The position numbers were made by a program, and so were the translations under genes. The notes below the pieces were generated by a model. It searched no databases. It had not been told where the DNA came from and saw only the letters and a program-made list of their open reading frames with translations. DNA of 14,709 nt. Source: CAZAGD01 sp049699975 (GTDB taxonomy: Bacteria; Desulfobacterota; SM23-61). Location: the NCBI GenBank assembly GCA_049699975.1, contig JBNAWB010000084.1, positions 1-14,709 on the forward strand, read 5' to 3'. Of this stretch, positions 1 to 6,856 are shown piece after piece; within the stretch, counting starts at the first letter, position 1, and every line of letters starts with the position of its first letter.

Positions 1-6
1 TTAATG

Positions 7-138
7 AGAGCATTAAATAAATGACATCCGCTATTCTTAACCCCTCACCTCGGTAAGAGTCGATTCCGACCTAACCCTCTCCCCACGCCTGGGGAGAGGG
101 GAGGGTGAGGAGAATGAGTGTAAATATTTAATCGCTCT
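7..138. repeat. MITE-like imperfect inverted repeat
   Basis: The stretch folds back on itself at several levels. The ends AGAGCATTAAATA (7-19) and TATTTAATCGCTCT (125-138) are inverted copies apart from one extra base. ATTCT (33-37) faces AGAAT (111-115). CCTCACC (43-49) faces GGTGAGG (104-110). A perfect 10-bp stem, CCCTCTCCCC (75-84) with GGGGAGAGGG (91-100), closes a 6-base loop. It has no coding capacity. The nested symmetry and matching ends are typical of a short dispersed palindromic element (MITE or REP type). Copy number elsewhere is unknown, so the mobile origin is inference. The element ends about 95 bases before the pyrophosphatase gene. The rest of 1-233 is AT-rich, with no promoter I would defend. 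Confidence 0.6.
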
Positions 139-233
139 GAGTAATAATTAAAAATTTAGGTTCTTTTGCAATTTAGTTAGTAAAATTTGGAGAAGATCCA
201 AAAATTAATTTACTCATCAATAAAAGTCGACAA

Positions 234-917
234 ATGAAATTAATATCTTCTTGGTCCGGTGGTAAAGATAGCTGCCTGGCCCTTTATAAAGCTTTGCAAA
301 AAGGAGAGGAAGTCTGTCTGTTACTTAATTTTATCTCTGAAGAATACCAACGTTGCTGCTTCCATGGCCTGGCCAGCGAATTAATGATTCAGCAAGCTCA
401 GGCGCTCGATATTCCCATTAGGCAAGTAGCGGTACCTGCTGATATGCAAGAATACGAAAAAAAATTTAAATTAACGGTGAACCATCTAATGGAAAAAGAA
501 AAAATTCAGGGAATGATCTTTGGTGATGTCTACTTAGAAGAGCATAAAAGCTGGGTGGATCGAGTATGTCAGGAATTAAAAATTATTCCTATCCAACCTT
601 TATGGAATATACCAGCGGAAAAAGTTGTTGCAGAATTTGTCGCGGCCGGATTCCGAGCCTTAGTCGTAAGCGCTAAAGCTGATTTATTTGACCAAGATTT
701 TTTGGGTAGACAAGTAGATTACGAACTCATTAAAGAGCTGACCGATAGAAAAATTTGTCCATGTGGAGAGAATGGTGAATTTCATACTTTTGTGTATGAC
801 GGGCCCATATTTAAAAAGAAAATAAGCATTAAAAAAACGGAAAAAATATTAAAAGCAGGATTTTGGAAACATTGGTTCTTAGATATAAGAGATTACGCCA
901 TAGAAAAAAGTGCTTAA
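234..917 (+). CDS. Dph6-type ATP pyrophosphatase (diphthine--ammonia ligase family)
   Basis: This 227-residue protein belongs to the adenine-nucleotide alpha-hydrolase (HUP) superfamily. The N-terminal PP-loop SGGKDS (residues 8-13) binds ATP and cleaves it to AMP and pyrophosphate. Family landmarks follow in order: a CFHG segment (42-45), GDVYLEEHKSWVDRVC (97-112), PLW (122-124) and the C-terminal GENGEFHTFVYDGPIF (178-193). These match the MJ0570-related family that includes eukaryotic and archaeal Dph6, which amidates diphthine on elongation factor 2. Bacteria do not make diphthamide, so the substrate here is unknown; amidation of some other carboxylate is plausible. Length is normal for the single-domain form. 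The ATG at 234 has no good Shine-Dalgarno sequence, but no better start is visible upstream. The gene stands alone and converges on the SEC-C gene across a 26-bp gap. Confidence 0.88.
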   Translation: MKLISSWSGGKDSCLALYKALQKGEEVCLLLNFISEEYQRCCFHGLASELMIQQAQALDIPIRQVAVPADMQEYEKKFKLTVNHLMEKEKIQGMIFGDVYLEEHKSWVDRVCQELKIIPIQPLWNIPAEKVVAEFVAAGFRALVVSAKADLFDQDFLGRQVDYELIKELTDRKICPCGENGEFHTFVYDGPIFKKKISIKKTEKILKAGFWKHWFLDIRDYAIEKSA

Positions 918-943
918 ATACTAAAAATTATTTAAGGCCTTAT

Positions 944-1228
944 TCATCTTTCCTTGAGCAGGCAACATTTTTTATACTTTAATCCGCTGCCGCAAGGACA
1001 ATAATCATTGGGACTTACTTTGAGAGGAGCTGTTTTAATGATTTTAGACTGGTCAGTATTTTTCTTTAAGAGCCACTTGATATCCTCAATGTTCTCTGGT
1101 TTCTCTGGTTCAATACCTACTATTACTTTCCATCCTCGCTCATTACATAGATCCATAATTTCTTGAGCTCGTTCCACGGTTTGAACTCTCACCACCGCTG
1201 GCTTTTTCTTGCTTCCTAATTTAGCCAT
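944..1228 (-). CDS. small SEC-C/SWIM metal-binding motif protein (PBPRA1643-like)
   Basis: This is a 94-residue cytosolic protein ending in a clear SEC-C motif, CPCGSGLKYKKCC (77-89), in which C77, C79, C88 and C89 can bind one zinc ion, as in the C-terminus of SecA. The N-terminal half, with its basic start MAKLGSKKK and a segment RAQEIMDLCNERGWKVIVGIEPEKPENIEDIKWLL (about 20-54), resembles the small family I know as the PBPRA1643 SWIM/SEC-C proteins. Their role is not established. The ATG at 1228 has an AGAGGA ribosome-binding sequence about six bases upstream on the minus strand. It lies 96 bp downstream of the liv F ATPase in the same direction. That gap shows no clear terminator, so read-through is possible, but a functional link to transport is not implied. 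Confidence 0.82.
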   Translation of the reverse strand: MAKLGSKKKPAVVRVQTVERAQEIMDLCNERGWKVIVGIEPEKPENIEDIKWLLKKNTDQSKIIKTAPLKVSPNDYCPCGSGLKYKKCCLLKER

Positions 1229-1324
1229 AAAATCCTCTTCTTAATTTTCTCTTTGCCACTTATTTTTAAGCTCCCTTTCTGGCCAATGTTCCTTTAAAAT
1301 TGCCCAAGGTCGATCAAAATAAAA

Positions 1325-2104
1325 TCACCGCCAGCGTTTCTTGCGCCGCCAACGTTGGTAGCCTTTTCCCGAAACTTCTGATTTTATTCCTAAGTAAAAT
1401 TCCTTGACGTCCTCATCCTCCATCAATATCTCAGGCTTATTGGCCAAGACAATGCGTCCTGTTTCTAAAACATAACCAAAATGGGCAATGGCCAGGGCCA
1501 TGCGGGCATTCTGCTCGACTAATAAAATGGTGGTACCTTCTTGATTAATCGTCTGGATGATCTTAAAAATTTCCCGGACTAAAATGGGTGACAAACCTAA
1601 GGAAGGTTCATCGAGCATAAGCAATTTCGGCCTGGTCATTAAAGCGCGACCAATGGCCAACATCTGCTGTTCGCCTCCGCTGAGGTAGCCCGCTTGTTGC
1701 CCAAATCTCTCTTTTAATATAGGAAAGTAGCGATACACCCGCTCTAAATCTTCTTGCACTCCCCTTTTATCTTTTCTTATATACGCCCCCATCCATAGAT
1801 TTTCTTTAACCGTCAATTCCGGAAAAACCTCCCGGCCTTCAGGTACCATGGCAATTCCCAAATTGACAATATCTTCCGCGTCCATACCATCAATTCTCTT
1901 ATCCATAAACTCGATCGTGCCTTTATCGGGTTGATCTTCCAGGAGCCCCATAATCGTCTTTAAAGTCGTAGTTTTACCCGCTCCATTTGCCCCGAGAATC
2001 ACAGATATGGTCCCCTCTTGCACATCCAAGGAAATTCCCCTTAAGGCCTTGATCAATCCGTAATAAAGAGTCTCTATGTTCTTCACCTTTAAGATACTGG
2101 CCAC
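1325..2104 (-). CDS. livF: LivF-type ABC transporter ATPase, importer 1
   Basis: This is one of the two cytoplasmic ATPases of a branched-chain/HAAT-family importer. Of its 259 residues, the key ones are Walker A GANGAGKT (38-45), the LivF-typical MVPEGREVF segment (87-94), a canonical signature LSGGE (141-145), Walker B LLMLDEP (161-167) and VEQN (196-199), where the usual switch histidine is glutamine, as is common in LivF. The last 19 residues form a basic tail rich in Arg, Lys and Trp, beyond the normal family end; its role is unknown. The start is GTG at 2104, preceded by an AGGAGAGGG ribosome-binding sequence inside the end of livG. Only three bases separate it from the livG stop, so translation is probably coupled. 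It is the last gene of the operon. Assignment to LivF rather than LivG rests on size, signature and gene order. Confidence 0.93.
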   Translation of the reverse strand: MASILKVKNIETLYYGLIKALRGISLDVQEGTISVILGANGAGKTTTLKTIMGLLEDQPDKGTIEFMDKRIDGMDAEDIVNLGIAMVPEGREVFPELTVKENLWMGAYIRKDKRGVQEDLERVYRYFPILKERFGQQAGYLSGGEQQMLAIGRALMTRPKLLMLDEPSLGLSPILVREIFKIIQTINQEGTTILLVEQNARMALAIAHFGYVLETGRIVLANKPEILMEDEDVKEFYLGIKSEVSGKGYQRWRRKKRWR

Positions 2105-2107
2105 TTT

Positions 2108-2878
2108 TTATCCCTCTCCTAAGTAGGCTTTCAACACTTCGGGATGTTGCTGAATATCTTTAGGCTCCCCTTCCGCAATCACCTGCCCATAATTCAAAGC
2201 CAAAATTCGGTCAGAAATACCCATCACCAAATTCATATCATGTTCCACTAAAAGCACCGTAATTCCATAATCATCCCGAATATCGCGGATGGAAAATATT
2301 AAATTTTCCTTTTCTTCTAAATTCATTCCCGCCGAGGGTTCATCAAGGAGGAGGACCTCTGGTTCCAGAGCAAGGGCTCTACCTAATTCTACCAATTTCT
2401 GCGTCCCATACGGTAGATTGATCACCATCTTATCCCGGGCAGCTTCCAGCTCCAGAAAATCTATGATTTCCTCTACTTTTTCCCGATTTTTAATTTCTTC
2501 CCGCGCCGCGCGCGAATGGGCATTTAAGAATGTGCATCCGGCCCACAGTCCATATTTTATTTTCACGTGTCTCCCTAACATGAGGTTGTCCATGGTGGTC
2601 ATGTGGGAGAAAAGTTCTATATTCTGGAAAGTGCGGGCAATGCCAATTTGGGCAATCTGGTGCGGCTTCAGATTGGTAATCTCCCGATCTTTGTAGAAGA
2701 TCTTTCCTTCGTCGGGTTTATAGAGGCCGCTTATACAATTGAACACAGTTGTCTTGCCTGCTCCATTCGGCCCGATGATCGCGTAAATTTCGCCTTTTTC
2801 TACGCGAAAACTAACTTTGCTTAAAGCCTTCAATCCGCGAAAACTTATTGATAACTCCTCAACCCTCAATTGTGCCAT
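2108..2878 (-). CDS. livG: LivG-type ABC transporter ATPase, importer 1
   Basis: This 256-residue protein is the second ATPase of importer 1 and should pair with the F subunit. It has Walker A GPNGAGKT (36-43), a Q-loop glutamine in ARTFQN (Q85), a LivG-type insertion rich in charged residues (about 103-135), a degenerate signature PYGTQ (156-160) as usual in LivG, Walker B VLLLDEP (175-181), and the switch histidine in VEHDMNLVMGISDRI (H213). The last segment strongly resembles E. coli LivG. The ATG at 2878 has only a weak GGGGAA ribosome-binding sequence. A stem-loop lies roughly 25-70 bases upstream in the transcript and could affect its expression relative to the binding protein. It is followed directly by livF. 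Confidence 0.94.
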   Translation of the reverse strand: MAQLRVEELSISFRGLKALSKVSFRVEKGEIYAIIGPNGAGKTTVFNCISGLYKPDEGKIFYKDREITNLKPHQIAQIGIARTFQNIELFSHMTTMDNLMLGRHVKIKYGLWAGCTFLNAHSRAAREEIKNREKVEEIIDFLELEAARDKMVINLPYGTQKLVELGRALALEPEVLLLDEPSAGMNLEEKENLIFSIRDIRDDYGITVLLVEHDMNLVMGISDRILALNYGQVIAEGEPKDIQQHPEVLKAYLGEG

Positions 2879-2903
2879 ATTATTCCCCGATAAAATGCGC
2901 CAG

Positions 2904-2946
2904 TTGGATGGGGGAAGGAAAAATTATCTCCTCTTTCCCCATCCAA
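2904..2946 (-). promoter_or_regulatory. intercistronic stem-loop between binding protein and livG
   Basis: TTGGATGGGG (2904-2913) and CCCCATCCAA (2937-2946) form a perfect 10-bp inverted repeat with a 23-base loop that can pair partly (GAAGGA against TCCTCTT). On the minus-strand transcript it sits between the binding-protein stop and the livG start. No run of U follows it, so it is not a standard intrinsic terminator. A role in stabilising the 3' end of the upstream binding-protein message, or in attenuation, is inferred from position. Confidence 0.5.
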
Positions 2947-3007
2947 TCTCTCCGGTGTTTAAAGATTCTGCCTGCGGCCAGCTCTCGGCCAAATTTTTTT
3001 CGCCTAA

Positions 3008-4189
3008 TTATTTAGTAATCCTAATCCAGTCGGTTAACCTTTTAATTTTGCCATCAGGCTGAACCTGACCGAAAAACACGTGCTTGCCCCCTTGTCTCTC
3101 CGTGGGGGAGAAAGTAATCGGCGGGCCAATACCCTGCCACCCATTGAGACTCTCCATAGCTTTGACTAAAGAATCAGGAGTCAGATTCCTACCCGCTCTT
3201 TTCAATCCCTCCACTAAGGGTTCGGCAAATAAAATGCCTGCGTAATAAAATGTACCCCACCTTTCTTTCGGTTCATATTTTTGATGCCAAGCCCGATATT
3301 TAACCATTAAAGGATGATCTGAATCAGGAACCTCGCCAAAATTGGAATGGATCATGCCCGCCCACAACCCTTTGGTAATCTGCAACATTAAGGGGGCATC
3401 CGAAAGGGTATTACTTGTACCCCATTGCGGCTTATAACCTATCTTGGCACACTCGCCTAACAATAAAGCGCCATGGGTGGGCATGGCCCACATAATTACT
3501 GCTTCCGCTCCTGAGTCCTTCAGTTTAAGGGCATGGGTGCTTAAATCTCGATCAGTAACTTCTGCGGAAACATTAGCGACCAATTTAATATTCTTTTCTT
3601 TCAAATATCTTTCCACACCCATGAGACCTTGTTTACCATAGTCATCATTTTGATAAAACATAGCAATCTTTTTAAAATTTTTCTGCTCATACAAGAACTT
3701 CGTCAGAGCATAGGCTTCATCGTCATAAAGAGGATAAACAGCAAACAGGTATTTTTGGAAAGGTTGGATCCAGTTATAAACTCCTGTGGCTGGAGCGACC
3801 CAGACTACTTTGTTCTCCATAAAATAATCCCGATTCGTCATTCCGCAGGCCACACCCACTCCGCCAACCACGGCAAATACGCCAATTTGTTCTACAAACT
3901 CTTTACCAATAGCCTTAGTCTTTGCCGGCTGATAAGCATCATCTCGTAAGAAATATTTTATCTTGCGGCCATTGATCCCACCTTCATCATTAATTCCTTT
4001 AAAGAACAAGCCAGTTCCCCGCGCTACTGCTCCCCAAGGGGCGGCCGGACCCGTCTGGGGGCCCCATTGACCGATATAAATCTCTGTATCCGTTACTCCC
4101 CTAACAGCTTGGGCTGAGCTATTTCCCATTAGAAACAGGCTCCAGCCCACCATTAATGCCATCCCGAAAATAAATACTTTTGCTTTCAT
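3008..4189 (-). CDS. periplasmic substrate-binding protein, importer 1 (LivJ/LivK type)
   Basis: This 393-residue type I periplasmic binding protein (Peripla_BP_6 fold) should capture the substrate of importer 1 outside the inner membrane. A signal peptide is clear: Lys residues, a hydrophobic core, then cleavage after SSAQA near residue 28. No lipobox cysteine is seen. The mature protein begins VRGVTDTEIYIGQWGPQTGPAAPWG, with the family hallmark FKGINDEGGINGRKIKYFLRDDAYQPAKT, and later DYGKQG. The GVTDTEI...SGPAAPWG pattern recalls a subgroup of HAAT binding proteins often found with aromatic or other carboxylate transporters rather than E. coli LivK; the true ligand is unknown. The ATG at 4189 has a strong GGAAGGAGG ribosome-binding site. 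It lies between the permease and ATPase genes of the same operon. Confidence 0.93.
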   Translation of the reverse strand: MKAKVFIFGMALMVGWSLFLMGNSSAQAVRGVTDTEIYIGQWGPQTGPAAPWGAVARGTGLFFKGINDEGGINGRKIKYFLRDDAYQPAKTKAIGKEFVEQIGVFAVVGGVGVACGMTNRDYFMENKVVWVAPATGVYNWIQPFQKYLFAVYPLYDDEAYALTKFLYEQKNFKKIAMFYQNDDYGKQGLMGVERYLKEKNIKLVANVSAEVTDRDLSTHALKLKDSGAEAVIMWAMPTHGALLLGECAKIGYKPQWGTSNTLSDAPLMLQITKGLWAGMIHSNFGEVPDSDHPLMVKYRAWHQKYEPKERWGTFYYAGILFAEPLVEGLKRAGRNLTPDSLVKAMESLNGWQGIGPPITFSPTERQGGKHVFFGQVQPDGKIKRLTDWIRITK

Positions 4190-4216
4190 ATCCTCCTTCC
4201 TTTCTTTCTGTTTTTT

Positions 4217-4234
4217 AGGGAATTCTATTTCCCT
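4217..4234 (-). repeat. small inverted repeat upstream of binding protein 1
   Basis: AGGGAA (4217-4222) and TTCCCT (4229-4234) form a 6-bp stem with a 6-base loop in the 95-bp gap between the H permease and the binding protein. In the minus-strand transcript it lies close to the ribosome-binding site of the binding protein and has no following U tract. It may be a mild mRNA structure or chance. Confidence 0.25.
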
Positions 4235-4284
4235 TAAACCGATCTTCTCTTTTGGTTTTCCTTTTCACCCCCTTTCCTCAAATT

Positions 4285-5157
4285 TTAGACTTTCTTAACA
4301 AAATGTTTTCCCAATAATCCACTCGGCCGAATACAGAGCATGAGGATGATAATGGCAAAAGCGACAACTGACTTAAAAGCCATAGACACATAAGCTCCAA
4401 ATAAATTTTCCACCACCCCCAATATAGCCCCGCCCAGGGCAGCTCCCGGTAAACTGGTCATACCTCCTAAAACGGCCGAGGCAAAGGCTTTCATTAACGG
4501 GTCCATCATCATCGGCGGATCTAAGACAGTGAGGGCCGCGATGAACATTCCCGCTACTGCCCCAATAAATGAGCTGAGGGCCCAGGTAAAAGAAAATATG
4601 CGCTTGGTACGAATTCCCATGAGGCGGGCTACTAAACGGTTTTGTTGCGTAGCGCGCATAGCTGTGCCCAGCCTTGTATACTGGAAAAAGAAGAAGAGTA
4701 TGCTCATTAAAATTAAACACAAGATAATAGTCCAGAAGTTAATCTTGCTAATTACCAGGCCACCAAGATTATAAGTTTCAAATCCCGATACAGGAAAGGG
4801 CATAGACCGTTGATCAGGACCAAACTTCCAACTGGCTAAGCCCATAAGGATCATTTCAAATCCTAAAGTTATGATGATCAAACCAATGACCGTGGGGTCT
4901 TTCGCCGGCCTTAAGAAAGCGAATTCTAAAAATGCTCCTAAGGCAGCGGCGAATATCAAAGTCAAAGCTAAAGCCAAAGGAAAAGATAAGTGATAGCTTT
5001 CTAATAATACAAAAGCAATAAAAGAGCTGATCATGGCCATCTCGCCTTGGGCGAAATTAAGAACTTCCGAAGTTTTATAAATAATAACCATGGCCAAAGC
5101 TAACAAAGCATAACAAAAACCCACTGCCAGACCACTGATAATTAATTGCCCAAGCAT
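4285..5157 (-). CDS. livH: LivH-type permease, importer 1
   Basis: This 290-residue inner-membrane permease is one of the two channel subunits of importer 1. Most of the chain is hydrophobic, with about eight membrane segments. Family landmarks are the N-terminal GLAVGFCYALLALAMVIIY, then SEVLNFAQGEMAMISSF (about 30-46), the cytoplasmic coupling loop AMRATQQNRLVARLMGIRTKRI (about 167-188), which should contact an ATPase, and the C-terminal AVLGGMTSLPGAALGGAILGVVENL. Length is normal for LivH. The ATG at 5157 follows a good TAGGAGGG ribosome-binding site. It lies 97 bp downstream of the M permease and 95 bp upstream of the binding protein. I see nothing truncated or unusual. Confidence 0.94.
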   Translation of the reverse strand: MLGQLIISGLAVGFCYALLALAMVIIYKTSEVLNFAQGEMAMISSFIAFVLLESYHLSFPLALALTLIFAAALGAFLEFAFLRPAKDPTVIGLIIITLGFEMILMGLASWKFGPDQRSMPFPVSGFETYNLGGLVISKINFWTIILCLILMSILFFFFQYTRLGTAMRATQQNRLVARLMGIRTKRIFSFTWALSSFIGAVAGMFIAALTVLDPPMMMDPLMKAFASAVLGGMTSLPGAALGGAILGVVENLFGAYVSMAFKSVVAFAIIILMLCIRPSGLLGKHFVKKV

Positions 5158-5254
5158 CTACCCTCCTAATTAAGGCCCTGAGGCCCAAGAGCATTAGGCA
5201 TATCTTTAATTGCTTTTACCCTCTCGCGCCCTCACGCCTTGCCCCTTACGTTTC

Positions 5255-6316
5255 TTAAAATGGATAAGTTTTCCAATATTTTTTAATGCGCAGCCAAATC
5301 CCAAAAATTCCTAAAGGTTCGAAGATCACGATCAAAATCATGATCAGGCCATAGACAATAATGGCCACGTTGGAAATTCCGCCCATGGTCATATACTTTT
5401 CCGAAAAGCTTACTAACAGGGCACCCAGACCTGGTATGTCTTGGATAGCTTGTAATTTGACGTCCAAATAAGTCATCAATGTGGCTCCGGCAATAGAACC
5501 CATTATGGAACCTACGCCCCCCACTACGACCATAGCCAGAAAAGTTATCGACATAATGATATGGAATCCTTCTGGGTTTATAAAGCCCAAGATAAAGGCA
5601 TAGAGCCCCCCGGCTATTCCTGTATAAAAAGCGCTGACCGCAAACGAAAGAGTTTTATAATAACTGAGGTTAACCCCCATGGTCTGCGCTGCTACGTCAC
5701 TATCCCTGATGGCGATGAAAGCTCGTCCAACCTTGGTTTGGAAAAGCTTGACGGCGGCGATGGTCAAAAGAATTCCAATAAAAAGGATAAGATAATAAAA
5801 ATGGAAGTCTTTCAAAGGCGCACCCCAAAGATAAAGTTTAGGCGCCTGCATGCCCATGCGCCCCCCAAAAAGTTCCATATGCTTGATGGTCGTCGTGGTC
5901 GCCATCCCAAAACCCATGGTGGCAATGGCTAAATAAGGTCCTTCTAATCTCAATGAAGGTAGACCAAGAAGAAAACCAAACCCAGCGCAAATGAATGCGG
6001 CCATGGGTAGCGCCAAGAGGAAGGGAATTCCTAATTTAGTAATGAACATGACTGTTGTAAAAGCGCCGATGGCAAAAAATCCGGCATGCCCCAAAGAGAT
6101 CTGACCTGTATATCCTACCAGTATATTCAAGCCGATGGTCACTATGCAGTGAATGATGATCAGGTTGAGCAAGTAAATTGAAATTCCTAATACATGAGTC
6201 TTAGCTACAATCCAAGGCAAGAAAATAAGGAAGACTAAAAAAATTAAAGAACTAACCAAAACTGTTTTACTTTTAAAAAGCTCGATATCTTCATAATATG
6301 ATCTTTTAATGTCCAC
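5255..6316 (-). CDS. livM: LivM-type permease, importer 1
   Basis: This is the second channel subunit of importer 1, about 353 residues with roughly nine to ten membrane segments. It carries the LivM signatures GLNILVGYTGQISLGHAGFFAIGA, the GLPSLRLEGPYLAIATMGFG block, the coupling loop AFIAIRDSDVAAQTMGVNLSYYK, and AMVVVGGVGSIMGSIAGA near the C-terminus. A longer reading from TTG at 6334 is open, but no ribosome-binding site precedes it. GTG at 6316 has AAAGAGG five bases upstream, so I place the start there. The N-terminal region up to the first helix (about 20 residues) is charged and cytoplasmic. It is the first gene of the importer 1 operon, just downstream of a plausible promoter. The C-terminus ends soon after the last helix, without the zinc-ribbon tail seen in importer 2. 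Confidence 0.92.
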   Translation of the reverse strand: MDIKRSYYEDIELFKSKTVLVSSLIFLVFLIFLPWIVAKTHVLGISIYLLNLIIIHCIVTIGLNILVGYTGQISLGHAGFFAIGAFTTVMFITKLGIPFLLALPMAAFICAGFGFLLGLPSLRLEGPYLAIATMGFGMATTTTIKHMELFGGRMGMQAPKLYLWGAPLKDFHFYYLILFIGILLTIAAVKLFQTKVGRAFIAIRDSDVAAQTMGVNLSYYKTLSFAVSAFYTGIAGGLYAFILGFINPEGFHIIMSITFLAMVVVGGVGSIMGSIAGATLMTYLDVKLQAIQDIPGLGALLVSFSEKYMTMGGISNVAIIVYGLIMILIVIFEPLGIFGIWLRIKKYWKTYPF

Positions 6317-6359
6317 TGTAACCTCTTTCCCCAAAAAAGGATAAAAAGAGAGCGAATTG

Positions 6360-6389
6360 ATTTTATCTTTTTTTAAAACAGATTTGCAA
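6360..6389 (-). promoter_or_regulatory. putative sigma70-type promoter for importer 1 operon
   Basis: Read on the minus strand, TTGCAA (6389-6384) is followed after 18 bases by TAAAAT (6365-6360), matching the -35 and -10 consensus at 4/6 and 5/6 positions. Transcription would start near 6353, giving a leader of about 37 bases before the GTG at 6316. The surroundings are very AT-rich, so chance matches are easy. Position and spacing make it the best candidate. Confidence 0.42.
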
Positions 6390-6465
6390 CCTTTTTTTCT
6401 GATCTTTAATCACTTTTAAATTTTAACCTGAGCTGGGATTGATAAATCCTTGCGGGGCTCTGGTG

Positions 6466-6507
6466 GAGGCAGGCCCGAGGCAGGCCAGAACCGCGCCAGA
6501 GGCAGGC
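6466..6507. repeat. three phased direct copies of GAGGCAGGC
   Basis: GAGGCAGGC occurs at 6466-6474, 6477-6485 and 6499-6507, at offsets of 11 and 22 bases, close to whole DNA turns. CTCTGG (6459-6464) and CCAGAG (6496-6501) form an inverted repeat overlapping the array. The block is GC-rich within an AT-rich intergenic region. It may be part of a dispersed genomic repeat or a protein-binding array. It is too short and irregular to be a CRISPR. Confidence 0.45.
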
Positions 6508-6560
6508 ATTCATTCAGAATCATGAGGCAGTTATTCTTCCATGGAACGAGGCGGCAGCAG

Positions 6561-6614
6561 TAGGGCAAGGGCTTGGCCCTTGCTGTATTTGGCAAGCCAT
6601 AAAGGCTTGCCCTA
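6561..6614. repeat. compound palindrome with two internal hairpins
   Basis: TAGGGCAAG (6561-6569) and CTTGCCCTA (6606-6614) form the outer arms. Inside are two competing hairpins: GCAAGGGC (6565-6572) with GCCCTTGC (6576-6583), and GGCAAGCC (6591-6598) with GGCTTGCC (6604-6611). The design allows a cruciform or cloverleaf fold. Similar GGGCAAG/CTTGCCC elements are familiar as dispersed intergenic repeats in environmental bacterial genomes. Transposition is inferred, not shown. Confidence 0.55.
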
Positions 6615-6619
6615 CTTTC

Positions 6620-6724
6620 TCATCATGGCGAGCGAGCCCGCCATTGTTACGGGGGAGCGTGGCCAGCTCTTTATTTTCCATCCATTACGAGATCGCCACG
6701 GTCGCTACGCTCCCTCGCGATGAC
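6620..6724. repeat. dispersed-type inverted repeat (GCGAGCGA / TCGCGATGAC family)
   Basis: The ends TCATCATGGCGAGCGAG (6620-6636) and CTCCCTCGCGATGAC (6710-6724) are imperfect inverted copies. GGGAGCGT (6653-6660) and ACGCTCCC (6707-6714) are an exact internal pair. The right half, GAGATCGCCACGGTCGCTACG continuing into CTCCCTCGCGATGAC, resembles a well-known family of short palindromic repeats scattered between genes in Desulfobacterota and other phyla. A 60-codon open frame across it is a by-product. Nothing else is visible between 6725 and the ligase start except the weak promoter noted separately. Confidence 0.55.
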
Positions 6725-6796
6725 CTTACGACCTAACCTCGCTGATTTAATAAAATCACCCTTCAGTGAGGCATTACCCGGCCAGCATTTTTTAAT

Positions 6797-6828
6797 TTGA
6801 CTTTTAAATTAGCCCATGCTAATAAAAT
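6797..6828 (+). promoter_or_regulatory. weak putative promoter for ligase-livGF cassette
   Basis: TTGACT (6797-6802, 5/6 match to the -35 box) is followed by TAAAAT (6823-6828, 5/6 match to the -10 box), but the 20-base spacer is longer than the usual 16-18. It lies just ahead of the ligase start, in an AT-rich stretch beyond the repeats. Position supports it, spacing does not. Confidence 0.25.
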
Positions 6829-6856
6829 CGTCAAATAAAAAGAGGGGGGAGGGTAT

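Noticed and set aside
2289..2696. 135-codon plus-strand frame antisense to livG
   Set aside because: The minus-strand frame has every ABC ATPase motif. The antisense frame is rich in Ser and Arg without domain features, a shadow of the real gene.
4373..4720. 115-codon minus-strand frame inside livH in another phase
   Set aside because: The LivH frame is continuous and motif-complete across the region. The alternative frame is an overlap artefact.
5561..5932. 123-codon plus-strand frame antisense to livM
   Set aside because: It lies wholly within a clear permease gene and has no ribosome-binding site or recognisable domain.
6317..6334. Longer livM of importer 1 starting at TTG 6334
   Set aside because: No ribosome-binding site precedes the TTG, while GTG 6316 has AAAGAGG at good spacing and retains all membrane segments.
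6466..6507. CRISPR-like repeat array
   Set aside because: There are three 9-base units with 2- and 13-base spacers, far from CRISPR dimensions, and no cas genes are present.
6541..6723. A 60-codon plus-strand open frame in the intergenic region
   Set aside because: It runs through two palindromic repeats, has no ribosome-binding site and no family-like sequence. The frame is a by-product of GC-rich repeats.
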